From Gammaproteobacteria bacterium (GTDB lineage: Bacteria > Pseudomonadota > Gammaproteobacteria > Pseudomonadales > Azotimanducaceae): DNA of 45,811 nucleotides. The DNA lies in the NCBI GenBank assembly GCA_012269545.1, contig JAAXKB010000035.1, forward strand, positions 1 to 45,811. Reading direction: 5' to 3'. The notes beneath the pieces are model-generated. The model was not told the DNA's origin and did no database searches. It saw only the letters and a program-made list of their open reading frames with translations. Positions 32,602 through 42,074 of the stretch are shown piece by piece. The translations under genes were made by a program, and so were the position numbers. Numbering within the stretch: the first letter of the stretch is position 1; the number at the start of each line of letters is the position of its first letter.

Positions 32602-34065
32602 GTGACCACAGAGGTATTATCAAAAAAGACACTGTATGCCCATGGCACCTTGGGCATGCCGCTTGCCGTCATAGGCTATCCACTTGCTATCTGGATTCCC
32701 GCGCACTACTCCGGCGGTCTTGGCATTAGCCTTGCGACCGTTGGCACCATTCTCATGCTGGCTCGTCTCACTGACGTGATTACCGATCCGCTGATGGGAG
32801 AGTTATCTGACCGGTGGCGCACCCCTATTGGCCGACGCAGGCCCTGGCTGATTCTTGGTCCGCCGGTCATGATGGTGGGGGTCTACAACCTTTTCATGCC
32901 CTCAGAGGGGGTAGGCATTGCCTACTTCCTTTTCTGGTTAACCGTATTCTTTGTGGGCAGCACCATGATCGCCTTACCGCACAGAGCATGGGGCGCGGAG
33001 CTTTCCGGTGACTACCATCAGCGCAGTCGGGTAACCGCGGCTAGGGAAATTTATGTGTTAGTCGGTCTGATGATCGCTGCGGCCATTCCCATGATCATCG
33101 AGATTTTAGCCGACGGCGGCAGCAGTGTTGGACAGGTGTTTAAAACCCTTTGGGACGATGCGCTAGGGGCTTTTGCCGGCGATTTTAGGGAAAAGAAAAT
33201 TGTCGACCGCGCCACGCTCACCGGGCCGGTTCTGGCAGGGATGGCTTGGGCCATTATTGGTATCCTGCCCATTTGTGCCGCCATCGTACTGTTGATGGTC
33301 AAAGAACCTCCGCCCAATGCTGGGGAAACTCGGCCGAAGATCAGTGATGGCCTCAGGCTTGTGATGAAAAATGGCCCCATGCTGCGAGTGTTGGCCATTG
33401 TGCTGCTGGTGCATTTTGGCGAGTCTTTTCGCAATGCAGTGTCGCTGTTCTTCATTCGTGACATTGTCGGGGTGCCCACCATAGGTGCCGCCTATTTCTT
33501 CTATTTCATCGCTGGCTTGGGGGCAATTCCTTTTTGGTTGTGGCTGGGCCGCAGAATCGGTAAGCATCGAGCCTTTATGTGCACGCTAATCACCGTCGCC
33601 GCGGTGAGCGGCGCCAACCTGTTTCTTGGCTATGGCGACTACTCCATCTTCTTTTTGCTGTTTGTGGTCAAAGGTTTTTGCTTTGGGGGCCTACAGTTCT
33701 TACCCATTGCCATGTTGGCCGACGTGGTTGATGTAGATTCGGCACGAAGCGGCGGTCAGCGTGCAGGGGCGTATTTCGCGTTCTTGGGTTTCTCGGAAAA
33801 AGTCGCTATCGCCTTCGGCACCGGAGTATCGTTAAACATTGTCGGACTGCTGGGCTTTGATCCCTCTGGGGGGGTGGCCGGTAGCACAGAGGCCGGCGTA
33901 ATGGCCCTGCGCTTGGTTTACTGCCTAGGACCTATTTTTTTCTATGGTCTTGCCATGAAGCTGATTTGGTCGTATCCGCTGACGCCCGAACGACACAAAC
34001 GGCTGCAGGAACGTCTGGCCCGGCGCAATGCGCGCTTGGCCGCTAAGAATCATCAGGTGGGTTGA
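32602..34065 (+). CDS. GPH-family MFS transporter
   Basis: A 487-residue inner-membrane transporter related to the other two here. The signature is ARLTDVITDPLMGELSDRWR (54-73) followed by TPIGRRRPWL (74-83). GTG at 32602 is chosen because GGAGG at 32591-32595 sits six bases before it, and because the hydrophobic protein begins directly after; the open frame to 32419 would add a basic leader. The C-terminus is basic (LQERLARRNARLAAKN). It is divergent from the GPH gene at 30739 and upstream of the desaturase unit. Substrate unknown. Confidence 0.86.
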   Translation: MTTEVLSKKTLYAHGTLGMPLAVIGYPLAIWIPAHYSGGLGISLATVGTILMLARLTDVITDPLMGELSDRWRTPIGRRRPWLILGPPVMMVGVYNLFMPSEGVGIAYFLFWLTVFFVGSTMIALPHRAWGAELSGDYHQRSRVTAAREIYVLVGLMIAAAIPMIIEILADGGSSVGQVFKTLWDDALGAFAGDFREKKIVDRATLTGPVLAGMAWAIIGILPICAAIVLLMVKEPPPNAGETRPKISDGLRLVMKNGPMLRVLAIVLLVHFGESFRNAVSLFFIRDIVGVPTIGAAYFFYFIAGLGAIPFWLWLGRRIGKHRAFMCTLITVAAVSGANLFLGYGDYSIFFLLFVVKGFCFGGLQFLPIAMLADVVDVDSARSGGQRAGAYFAFLGFSEKVAIAFGTGVSLNIVGLLGFDPSGGVAGSTEAGVMALRLVYCLGPIFFYGLAMKLIWSYPLTPERHKRLQERLARRNARLAAKNHQVG

Positions 34066-34354
34066 CGGCTGGCTTCGCGACAGCTGTTCCCACATCAAAT
34101 GGCACGTACGGTAAAGCAAGGGCTGGTTAAAATGGGGTTGTGGATCTGCCAGCCATGGTTGCTATGAGGGTTGTACGATGGGGAGCAAATGGTTTTCACC
34201 GCCGGCACGACTTGGGGTCGCTGTATCTTGTTAGAGCGCTGAAATTCGCTTTCAAGGACGCGATTGTTCTCAAGTTGTAACGCCGGTAAAACTTGCGAAA
34301 TTTGCCTGACAGACCCACAGTAAGAAAATACAATTTACCTGAGCGGGAGACAGT
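34066..34354. other. Intergenic region before the small membrane ORF
   Basis: About 290 bases; no coding frame with support. It should contain the promoter for the small membrane ORF and desaturase. I see no terminator for the transporter gene. Confidence 0.35.
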
Positions 34355-34552
34355 ATGATCGAAAAATTCGCCAAGCTGCTTTTTGCACCATTGACCTTTG
34401 CGTTGGCTTTTTTAGTGCCTTTGATGGCCCAAATTCTTGACGCCTTGGCTGTGTCGTTTGCCCTTGCATCGAATCTTACCGTAGCTTTTTTTGTTGCAGG
34501 CGCGTGGGGCTTAATGGCTCAACTCCGGGGGAGTTGGATATGGCTGAAGTAG
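34355..34552 (+). CDS. Small hydrophobic membrane protein overlapping the desaturase start
   Basis: A 65-residue protein with a strongly hydrophobic core: KLLFAPLTFALAFLVPLMAQ followed by ALAVSFALASNLTVAFFVAGAW, consistent with two membrane helices. ATG at 34355 follows GGGAG with good spacing. Its stop lies 13 bases inside the desaturase gene, suggesting coupled translation, and it may be an accessory membrane subunit. No family is recognised. Confidence 0.55.
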   Translation: MIEKFAKLLFAPLTFALAFLVPLMAQILDALAVSFALASNLTVAFFVAGAWGLMAQLRGSWIWLK

Positions 34553-35424
34553 CTCCGTGGCCTGACTGGGACGCGCTGTCTGACGAACAATTGGATGCTA
34601 TGGAGCGGCGGATTGCGGCGAAATACATGAGGAAATTTCCCCTAGGCATTGTGTTTTGGGGGTTTACGAATACGGCGGTGTGGCTTGCTCTTTGGCCGCT
34701 GGCACTTACAGGAACCATACCGCTTTGGCTGGCGTTTCCCATTGCCCTGTTTAACGTAGCCGCTGCGTACTTACCCTCTCACGACGCTCAGCACAGCATA
34801 ATTGCTCGACAGGGCCACAAGCTGCGTTGGCTCAATGAACTGCTGGGGCATGTCTCTTTGATACCTTTCGCCGCTCCGTTTCGCTACTTGCGCCATACCC
34901 ACTTTGAGCACCACGCGCATGCGAACGATCCGGAATTAGACCCGGACTACGAGGTACATGCTGAAAATCGGCGTGAGTTTTTTCGTCAATCTCTCATCAG
35001 AATGCAACCCGGTGATGAGACCGCTCAACAGGCGTATCCGGCTGCGCTGCAACGCATCGGCAAGGAACATTTGATCCTTGAGGCACTGGCGGTGCGAGCC
35101 GTTTATCTGTTGGTGTTGTTCGGTGCTGCGTGGTCCGGCTACGCCATAGAGGCTGCGCTGCTGTGGTGGGTGCCCATTTTGCTGTCCCAGGTGTATATCC
35201 GTTATTACCTCAGTTGGAAGCCGCATCATCCCGGTAAGGCAACCGGGCGCTACCACGATACATCGGCATTCGGCAGCACCCTTGGCAATTTGGGGTCATC
35301 AGGCATGCAGTATCATATTGTCCACCATCTCTACCCGCGGATTCCTTTGATGCAAACCCCGGCGGCATACCGGGAACTGCGCCCGATATTGGCACGCAAG
35401 GGCTGCGATTTGGGTAATTTGTGA
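34540..35424 (+). CDS. Fatty acid desaturase family protein
   Basis: A 294-residue membrane di-iron oxygenase of the fatty-acid desaturase/hydroxylase family. The three His boxes are visible: H81-D-A-Q-H85 (LPSHDAQHS), H119-T-H121-F-E-H124-H125, and H259-I-V-H262-H263 (QYHIVHHLYP). Hydrophobic segments lie around 40-77, 100-113 and 183-222. The enzyme would introduce a double bond or hydroxyl on a membrane lipid; the class has carotenoid and alkane hydroxylase members, so the substrate is open. ATG at 34540 is preferred because GGGGGAG precedes it; an in-frame GTG lies at 34504. Probably co-translated with the small membrane protein. Confidence 0.84.
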   Translation: MAEVAPWPDWDALSDEQLDAMERRIAAKYMRKFPLGIVFWGFTNTAVWLALWPLALTGTIPLWLAFPIALFNVAAAYLPSHDAQHSIIARQGHKLRWLNELLGHVSLIPFAAPFRYLRHTHFEHHAHANDPELDPDYEVHAENRREFFRQSLIRMQPGDETAQQAYPAALQRIGKEHLILEALAVRAVYLLVLFGAAWSGYAIEAALLWWVPILLSQVYIRYYLSWKPHHPGKATGRYHDTSAFGSTLGNLGSSGMQYHIVHHLYPRIPLMQTPAAYRELRPILARKGCDLGNL

Positions 35425-35606
35425 CTCTTTATTGGTGAGCCTTACAGCTTAGGATTGACTCTTTTGTTCTGCAGCAACCTCAAATGTCGGAAGTGCAGGC
35501 ACAGACGCTTTGCGCATACTGCGCTGGAGTTGCGCCCTATCGCAGCAAAGCATCATTCTTGCCCTACCTTTGGGTTCAAACACATCGTTTCTGGGGATAG
35601 TTAACC

Positions 35607-37430
35607 ATGGCCACTAAAGACAACCTGATCTCGCCCGACGTGCTTGGATTCGATCCCGACGCGCTTGCCAAACGCTACGCTGTAGAACGCGACAAACGCA
35701 TTCGCGCAGATGCGGAAGAGCAATTCGTGCAGCTTTCACATGATTCGCCCTTCACCAATAAGTATCTGCAAGAAGATCCCTATTGCAAACCGTTAGACCG
35801 TGCGCCTTTGAAAGACCAGCGCGAGGTTATTGTTATCGGCGGCGGTTGGGTTGGTATGCTAACCGCGGCACGCCTGGCTGAGGCGGGCATCACGGATGTA
35901 CGCATTGTTGAGAGCGGCAGCGATTTTGGTGGTACGTGGTATTGGAATCGCTACCCCGGCGCACAGTGCGATATCGAGTCATACAGTTATCTTCCGCTGC
36001 TGGAGGAAACCGGTTATGTGCCAAAACTCCGATTTTCCTACGCGTCAGAGATTTACGAGCACGCGCAAAGAATCGGCAGACATTTCGATCTTTATAAAGA
36101 TGCCGTTTTTCAAACCTGGGTGACTGAGTTGCGCTGGCTTGAGGATGAATCCGTGTGGTTGCTGGCAACCGACCGTGGTGACCAGATGCGCGCCCGCCAC
36201 GTCTGCCTTGGTACGGGGCCAGCCAACCGGCCGCGTTTGCCCGGCATACCGGGTGTTGAGAAATTCAAAGGCCATTCGTTTCACACATCGCGCTGGGACT
36301 ACGATTACACAGGGGGCGGACCAGACGGCTGTCTTTCGGGACTGGCGGACAAGACCGTTGCCATTATCGGTACCGGCGCCACGGCCGTGCAATGCATTCC
36401 GGCATTAGGTGATGGCGCAAAGCAACTCTATGTGTTTCAGCGAACACCATCGTCGGTGGATATGCGAAATAATGCAGAAACCGACCCGGAGTGGGCGAAG
36501 AGCCTAAAACCGGGTTGGCAGAGGGAGCGACAGAAGAAATTCGGAGAGGCGTTTTTGGGCGGACCGATCGATCCGGCGTTTGCTGATGATGGCTGGACTC
36601 GGCTGACTCGCAATGTGGCGGAATTAGCCAGCCAAATCCCTGGCAAGGTGCCCGGCCTTGTACAGATCGCTGATTTCAAAACCATGGAGGAAATTCGAGG
36701 ATTGGTTGACGATACCGTCCAGAATCCTGAGGTCGCGGAAAAATTAAAGGCGTATTACAACCAGTTCTGCAAACGCCCGACTTTTAATGATTTTTATCTC
36801 GATACGTTCAACCGGCCCAACGTGGAACTGGTCGATGTCAGCGCCACTCAAGGAGTCGAGGCGATCACTGAAAATGGCATCGTTGCCAATGGGAAGGAGT
36901 ACGCTGTTGACTGCATCGTGTACGCCAGCGGTTTTGAAATTACCTCCAGTTATGAGCGGCGTCTCGGCATTCCGATTTTTGGCATTGGCGGCAAGTCAAT
37001 CTACGAACATTGGCAAGAGGGTATGCGCACGATGCATGGACTGATGGTCAGCGGCTTTCCAAATCTGTTCCTCTGCGGCGGTGGCTTCGTTTTTCAACTC
37101 GGAGCCAACTACGCTCACGGCATCGATGTGCAAGCTGGACACGTGGCATATACGATTAGCGAATTGGGCAGTCGCGGCGTCAAGGCAGCCAACGTATCGG
37201 TTGCAGCCGAAGAACGTTGGATAGCGGATCAGCTGGAAACCAAGGGCGGCGGCTTCGTGCTTGGAGGGTCGCCGGATACCTGCACGCCAGGCTACTACAA
37301 TCAAGAAGGCACCACGCAGCGTTACCGCAATGTGCGTCGGGAGACCTACAGCAAGGGCGTTGGCGCTTACATGAAGTTGCTGCGCCAGTGGCGAGCCGAT
37401 GGCGAGTTAGAGGGCCTAGAGTTGAACTAG
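35607..37430 (+). CDS. Baeyer-Villiger monooxygenase (flavin-containing)
   Basis: A 607-residue FAD/NADPH monooxygenase of the long BVMO type. An N-terminal extension of about 70 residues precedes the FAD Rossmann GGGWVG (78-83). Then come FGGTWYWNRYPGAQCDIESY (107-126), the BVMO fingerprint F220-K-G-H-S-F-H226-T-S-R-W230-D, and the NADPH Rossmann GTGATA (255-260). The C-terminal TPGYYNQEGT is conserved in these enzymes. It should convert ketones to esters or lactones, possibly on polycyclic or steroid-like compounds. ATG at 35607. The paralogue at 37653 follows 222 bases downstream. Confidence 0.9.
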   Translation: MATKDNLISPDVLGFDPDALAKRYAVERDKRIRADAEEQFVQLSHDSPFTNKYLQEDPYCKPLDRAPLKDQREVIVIGGGWVGMLTAARLAEAGITDVRIVESGSDFGGTWYWNRYPGAQCDIESYSYLPLLEETGYVPKLRFSYASEIYEHAQRIGRHFDLYKDAVFQTWVTELRWLEDESVWLLATDRGDQMRARHVCLGTGPANRPRLPGIPGVEKFKGHSFHTSRWDYDYTGGGPDGCLSGLADKTVAIIGTGATAVQCIPALGDGAKQLYVFQRTPSSVDMRNNAETDPEWAKSLKPGWQRERQKKFGEAFLGGPIDPAFADDGWTRLTRNVAELASQIPGKVPGLVQIADFKTMEEIRGLVDDTVQNPEVAEKLKAYYNQFCKRPTFNDFYLDTFNRPNVELVDVSATQGVEAITENGIVANGKEYAVDCIVYASGFEITSSYERRLGIPIFGIGGKSIYEHWQEGMRTMHGLMVSGFPNLFLCGGGFVFQLGANYAHGIDVQAGHVAYTISELGSRGVKAANVSVAAEERWIADQLETKGGGFVLGGSPDTCTPGYYNQEGTTQRYRNVRRETYSKGVGAYMKLLRQWRADGELEGLELN

Positions 37431-37652
37431 ATTCCCGAAAATTGTCCTTTCTCGTCGGATTTATCGCCGCCAACGTGTGCTGCCGCTGACTGACTGCCTC
37501 GATTTGAGTATTTTTGTGTGTCCATGCATGGCGCCTAGTTCGCGCAGCAGATCGACTACAAAAGCGCCTTAGCTGCCAATGACTCAAGGGACAAGTCGAC
37601 ACCGAGATTTTCTGTTACCGTCGACCGCTGTGGAATCAAGAGGAACGCACGC

Positions 37653-39377
37653 ATGCCTAGACCCAAGCGCCCGCAGCAGTATTACGATCAAATCAAAGAT
37701 AAATTTCGCGAGGAACGGAATCTGCGATTAGGGTACCGCCCGCCGGGAACAAATCAGTACACCTCGGAGTTCAGCGGCGATTTGGCAAAGTACGCGGTTG
37801 ACCCCTATGCGAAAGATGTTCCAAAAAGGGAGTCTATTAGCGATGAGGTCGAGGTCTTGTTTATCGGTGGGGGGTTCTCCGCCTTGTTGACGTCCGCTCG
37901 ACTGCGAGAGCGTGGTTTAGAGAGTATCCGTATCGTAGAGCGTGGGTCAGACGTGGGCGGCACGTGGTACTGGAACCGGTATCCGGGCGCTGCCTGTGAC
38001 GTTGTGAGCTACGATTATTTGCCGTTGCTCGACGAGTTGGACTATGTCCCCGTGAATCACTATTCACGCGGCCCGGAAATTTTTGGTCACTGTCAGGCAA
38101 TCGCTCGCAAGTATCATTTGTACGATCTCGCGGTGTTTAACACGACGGTTACCGAGACTCGCTGGAACCAAACTGATCAGCTCTGGCACGTGGAAACCGA
38201 TCAGGGCGATGTGATGCGCGCGCAATTCGTTATTTGCGCAAATGGCACATTGGCGAAACCAAAGCTTTCAGCCATTAAAGGAATGGAAAGTTTTGCCGGA
38301 CATTCGTTCCATACGTCTCGGTGGGATTACGATTACACCGGGGAGAATTTGGAGCACTTGAGAGACAAGTCGGTCGGTATCATTGGCACTGGCGCCAGCG
38401 CGGTGCAAATCGTTCCAGAACTTGCCAAGACGGCAAAGGAAGTTTTCGTTTTTCAGCGCACGCCTTCGTCTATTGATATTCGCGATGATTGGCCAACAGA
38501 CCCCAATTGGGCACGCAAACTGCAACCGGGTTGGCAACACAAAAGACGCGAAAAAGTGCTTGCTGCGGTTGAAAACTCGCTGGAGAAGCGCGCTGCGAAG
38601 GGCGCAACATCACCGGAGGAAAAGCTCCGAAAACAGGAAAACGCCAATATTGACTACATGATGCGTATCCACCGACGCATTGATGAAATTGTTGATGATC
38701 CCCAGACGGCCGACGCTTTGAAGCCATGGTACATGTTCATGTGTAAGCGTCCCTGTTTTCACAACGAGTACCTGCCATCTTTCAACCGGCCAAACGTGCA
38801 TTTGGTGGATACGCACGGGCAGGGCATAACGCAGATTAGTACCAAGGGTCCGGTATTTGACGGTAAAGAATATGGTTTGGACTTATTGATTTACGCAACT
38901 GGCTTCGAGGTTCAGCAGACCGGTATCTATAATGACATTGTGGGCGCGGGCGGCGTGAATCTTAAGGACAAGTACGCCCAGGGCATCCGGACTTTGTTGG
39001 GCATTCATACGGCAGGTTTTCCCAACCTGTTCATCATGGGCGGATATCAAGCCTCCTTCCAGTTCAACCTGACGGAGATGCTGCAAACACAGGGCGATCA
39101 TATTGCTGCGTGTATCGATTATGTGCGTGCCAACGGCCATCACGCTCTTGATGTCAAAGATGAGGCCGAAGAGTGGTGGGTGCAAAACGTCATCCAGCAT
39201 CGAGGCAAGACCAATCGCTCTGAAGAATGCACGCCCGGTTACTACAACTTTGAGGGCAACGAGCAAAGACGCCAGGACGGCAACTACAACGGAGGATTTA
39301 GACGGTATTTTCAGCATCAAGGCGAGGTGCGTGAAAAAATGGAAGATAACTTCCATCTAGTCGCGAGAGAGCATTGA
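37653..39377 (+). CDS. Baeyer-Villiger monooxygenase (flavin-containing)
   Basis: A 574-residue FAD/NADPH monooxygenase paralogous to the one at 35607, sharing VGGTWYWNRYPGAACDVVSY (101-120) and the fingerprint F214-A-G-H-S-F-H220-T-S-R-W224-D, and GTGASA (245-250) for NADPH. The FAD Rossmann loop reads G-G-G-F-S-A (72-77): the last Gly of GxGxxG is Ala, which is tolerated in some flavoproteins. The C-terminal TPGYYNFEGN matches the paralogue. ATG at 37653 follows AGAGGAA. It heads an operon with the CoA transferase (23-base gap) and an SDR (12-base gap), suggesting ring opening of a ketone followed by CoA activation. Confidence 0.9.
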   Translation: MPRPKRPQQYYDQIKDKFREERNLRLGYRPPGTNQYTSEFSGDLAKYAVDPYAKDVPKRESISDEVEVLFIGGGFSALLTSARLRERGLESIRIVERGSDVGGTWYWNRYPGAACDVVSYDYLPLLDELDYVPVNHYSRGPEIFGHCQAIARKYHLYDLAVFNTTVTETRWNQTDQLWHVETDQGDVMRAQFVICANGTLAKPKLSAIKGMESFAGHSFHTSRWDYDYTGENLEHLRDKSVGIIGTGASAVQIVPELAKTAKEVFVFQRTPSSIDIRDDWPTDPNWARKLQPGWQHKRREKVLAAVENSLEKRAAKGATSPEEKLRKQENANIDYMMRIHRRIDEIVDDPQTADALKPWYMFMCKRPCFHNEYLPSFNRPNVHLVDTHGQGITQISTKGPVFDGKEYGLDLLIYATGFEVQQTGIYNDIVGAGGVNLKDKYAQGIRTLLGIHTAGFPNLFIMGGYQASFQFNLTEMLQTQGDHIAACIDYVRANGHHALDVKDEAEEWWVQNVIQHRGKTNRSEECTPGYYNFEGNEQRRQDGNYNGGFRRYFQHQGEVREKMEDNFHLVAREH

Positions 39378-39400
39378 TCAATGCTTTCCTGGAGTAGGGC

Positions 39401-40567
39401 ATGAGTTATCCTCTGGCGGGCCTGAAAGTCCTCGATTTATCCCGTGTTTTAGCCGGCCCGTTTGCGGGACGAATGCTCAGTGACTTGGGTGCTGATGTTG
39501 TAAAACTCGAGCCGCCAGAGGGTGACGTTACCCGACATTGGGGAGTCAAACGCAGTGGAATTTCCGGCTACTACCATCAGCAAAACGCCGGGAAGCGAAA
39601 TATCGCGGTAGACCTTCAACACCCAAAGGGCCTGCTGGTTGCGAAGTCACTACTGGCAGAGGCAGATGTGCTGATCGAAAATTTCCGGCCGGATGTGATG
39701 CATCGGTTGGGGCTCGATTACGACACGTTGGCCGACATAAATCCGCGATTGATCATGCTGTCTATCTCCGGTTTCGGTGCAAACAATGCCGACAGCCACC
39801 GCGCGGCCTATGCTCCCATTATTCATGCTGAGACAGGGCTAATCGCTCGACAGGCGGAGTTAACAGGCGCGTTTCCAGCCGAGTTGCCGCTCTCCGTTGC
39901 AGACACGAACGCGTCAATGCATGGCCTTGTTGGTTTGCTGGCGGCGCTATATGCACGTCAACAAACCGGACGAGGCGACCATGTGGAGATCTCCATGGTT
40001 GATGCAACGGTGGTGACAAACGATGGCATGCACTATGCCTTAGAGGGCGTGAAGATGGGCGTCACGAATGAAGTGCATGAGACAGCTGGTGGATTGCTCA
40101 TGCTCGCAGGTGAGTTCAGATACATTTGGAAATTACTCAGCACGGTATATCAGGTGAGCGACGGGCTGGAGAAGGCTCAAGACGTTTCACTTGAAGAAAA
40201 GATCAAAGCGCGCCGTGCGGCCTCTAAACACTTTTTCACACAGACCTGCCGCAACAGGGAAGAAGTCATTCATGCGCTTGATCAAATGAACATCGCTTGG
40301 GGCGATGTCAGGTCCGCATCGGATGTGCAGGAGCTGGTCTCGGTGGTAGCGCGGAACTCAATTGCAGAGGTCGATGACCGAGCAGGTGGCAAGCGTTTGA
40401 TTCCATCGTCACCGTATAAATATAAGCACCTCGAGTCACACGTCAGAGCAGGTGCCCCCCATCTGGGCGAGCACAACGAGGAAGTATTGAAGCAATGGTT
40501 GGGTTGGTCACCGGAGCAGATCAGCGATGTTGAGTCCGCGCTGTTGACGACAAGGCGAGAATCATAG
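39401..40567 (+). CDS. CaiB/BaiF-family CoA transferase
   Basis: A 388-residue class III CoA transferase, moving CoA between carboxylates through an aspartyl intermediate. N-terminal GLKVLDLSRVLAGPFAGRML (7-26), EPPEGDVTRHW (37-47), NAGKRNIAVDLQHPKG (62-77) and the VADTNASMHG segment (167-176; candidate nucleophile Asp168) match the family. Start ATG at 39401 after GGAG. Placed after a BVMO and before an SDR, it likely activates an acid released from ring cleavage for beta-oxidation-like breakdown. The length is at the short end of the family's usual 380-450. Confidence 0.88.
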   Translation: MSYPLAGLKVLDLSRVLAGPFAGRMLSDLGADVVKLEPPEGDVTRHWGVKRSGISGYYHQQNAGKRNIAVDLQHPKGLLVAKSLLAEADVLIENFRPDVMHRLGLDYDTLADINPRLIMLSISGFGANNADSHRAAYAPIIHAETGLIARQAELTGAFPAELPLSVADTNASMHGLVGLLAALYARQQTGRGDHVEISMVDATVVTNDGMHYALEGVKMGVTNEVHETAGGLLMLAGEFRYIWKLLSTVYQVSDGLEKAQDVSLEEKIKARRAASKHFFTQTCRNREEVIHALDQMNIAWGDVRSASDVQELVSVVARNSIAEVDDRAGGKRLIPSSPYKYKHLESHVRAGAPHLGEHNEEVLKQWLGWSPEQISDVESALLTTRRES

Positions 40568-40579
40568 GGAGAGTACACG

Positions 40580-41410
40580 ATGCAGGAATTTGCCGGACGA
40601 ACTGCGGTCATTACAGGTGGTGCCAGTGGTATTGGGCTAGGTATGGCGAGGTCTTTTGCGAAGCGCGGCATGCAGATAGTGCTGGCCGACTTGAATGAAG
40701 AGCTCTTGCACGCTGCCGAGCAGGAACTTTTGGATGCTGGTATTGCCGTTGTCAGTCAAATTTGTGATGCCTCCAAACTCGATCATGTTGAGCGTTTGGC
40801 CCAAACGGCCATGGATCGCTTCGGGGCTGTACATGTGGTGTGCAGTAATGCCGGTGTCGGTATCCCAACCTCCGCGCGTAACGTCAAGCTGTCTGACTGG
40901 GAATGGATTATCAACGTTGATTTGTGGGGTCCGATCTACGCGGTGAAAACGTTTTTACCGCTAATTGAAGCACAGGGCGAGGGACATATTAACGCCACGT
41001 CCTCAATGGCAGGTTTGATCTCGTCACAGATGATGGGCGCTTACAATATTGCTAAGCATGGTGTCGTCGCACTGATGGCGGCCACAGAGCGGGAACTGCG
41101 GGCCAAGCAAAGCAATGTAAGGGCATCCGTTTTATGTCCGGGGCCTATCAACACAAATATCAGTCGGCATTCGGTCAGCTATCGCCCAGGCCAGGGCAAG
41201 CCCAAAAACGATAACGAAAAAGCTGGAAAGTTGGCTGGGAATATCCAATCAGCATTGGAACAGGGCATGCACCCGGATGAGGTAGGTGAACTTGTTGCCA
41301 GCGCAATTACCGAGGAAAAATTCTGGATTTTGACGCATCCTCGATGGGCTAGGGCGGTACAAAAACAGCTAGATGCCATGGTGGATGATCAGACACTGAC
41401 GCGCGCCTAA
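40580..41410 (+). CDS. SDR family oxidoreductase
   Basis: A 276-residue classical short-chain dehydrogenase: TGGASGIG (12-19), SNAG (89-92), Ser in NATSSMAG (138-145) and Y155-N-I-A-K159. A C-terminal extension (HPRWARAVQKQLDAM) is common in SDRs of unknown-substrate catabolic clusters. ATG at 40580 follows GGGAGAG, 12 bases after the CoA transferase stop, so it is the third gene of the BVMO operon. It would oxidise or reduce an alcohol or ketone in the same pathway. Confidence 0.88.
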   Translation: MQEFAGRTAVITGGASGIGLGMARSFAKRGMQIVLADLNEELLHAAEQELLDAGIAVVSQICDASKLDHVERLAQTAMDRFGAVHVVCSNAGVGIPTSARNVKLSDWEWIINVDLWGPIYAVKTFLPLIEAQGEGHINATSSMAGLISSQMMGAYNIAKHGVVALMAATERELRAKQSNVRASVLCPGPINTNISRHSVSYRPGQGKPKNDNEKAGKLAGNIQSALEQGMHPDEVGELVASAITEEKFWILTHPRWARAVQKQLDAMVDDQTLTRA

Positions 41411-41493
41411 GTCTTCAGTGAGCGCATCGCGATGAGTTGATGGCGGCGTATTGACGTGCCCGCTGTTCAATCGCGGTCAGGTGAAAGACAAGG

Positions 41494-42063
41494 TTAAACC
41501 AACCGGGTCACAACACGTCGCGGAGAGTTTTTTGTGTCGGCGAATTTTGCAACATCAATGGCCACGCGCCGCTTACCCTCTGGCGAATCATAGAACTTGT
41601 TCCGTAGATCATCTTCGTTAGCAAAGCAGCAGAGCGCCAAGCCGTTCCAGTCTTGGCCTGAAAATCTGTGCAAGACAGACAGCTGATAGTAATGGGTCAT
41701 GGCGGTGTGCACATCCAGTGCTATAGGCGCATGCTGCTCACGCCAATGGGTGTCTGCTGCCTTTGGGCCAATTTCTGGATTTGCCACCATTGGAAAGATG
41801 CCCGTAATTGCCGGCCGCCTGTCTTGGCTAAGCGCGCTCAGGGGCTGGTTTAATACCGCGCGTTCGTTGACCAGGTATAACCCCACGTCAGTGCGTTGCT
41901 TGAGATCCATTAGGCTTTCAGAGGTGCCCAGAACCAGCGCCGCGAAGGGCAGGTGTGCAGTCGTGTCAGCCGACGCCTCAAACACGAGACTTTGGCTTGA
42001 TTTAGCCAACGTCCCTGCTTCTTCTTTGTCTGTAAAAACTGCCGCTACTTTTAGTGTGGCCAT
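41494..42063 (-). CDS. EthD-like ferredoxin-fold protein
   Basis: A 189-residue protein with two alpha/beta repeats typical of EthD-type dimeric alpha/beta barrels; the second half contains THWREQHAPIALDVHTAM (about 120-137), where EthD proteins show 'W...H...V'. EthD is required in ethyl-tert-butyl-ether breakdown, role unknown; other members are small decarboxylases or cyclases. ATG at 42063 follows AAGGAGAA with ideal spacing; the frame extends further upstream without a ribosome site. It ends the minus-strand operon with the SDR that stops 11 bases before. Confidence 0.7.
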   Translation of the reverse strand: MATLKVAAVFTDKEEAGTLAKSSQSLVFEASADTTAHLPFAALVLGTSESLMDLKQRTDVGLYLVNERAVLNQPLSALSQDRRPAITGIFPMVANPEIGPKAADTHWREQHAPIALDVHTAMTHYYQLSVLHRFSGQDWNGLALCCFANEDDLRNKFYDSPEGKRRVAIDVAKFADTKNSPRRVVTRLV

Positions 42064-42074
42064 GTAGCTTCTCC

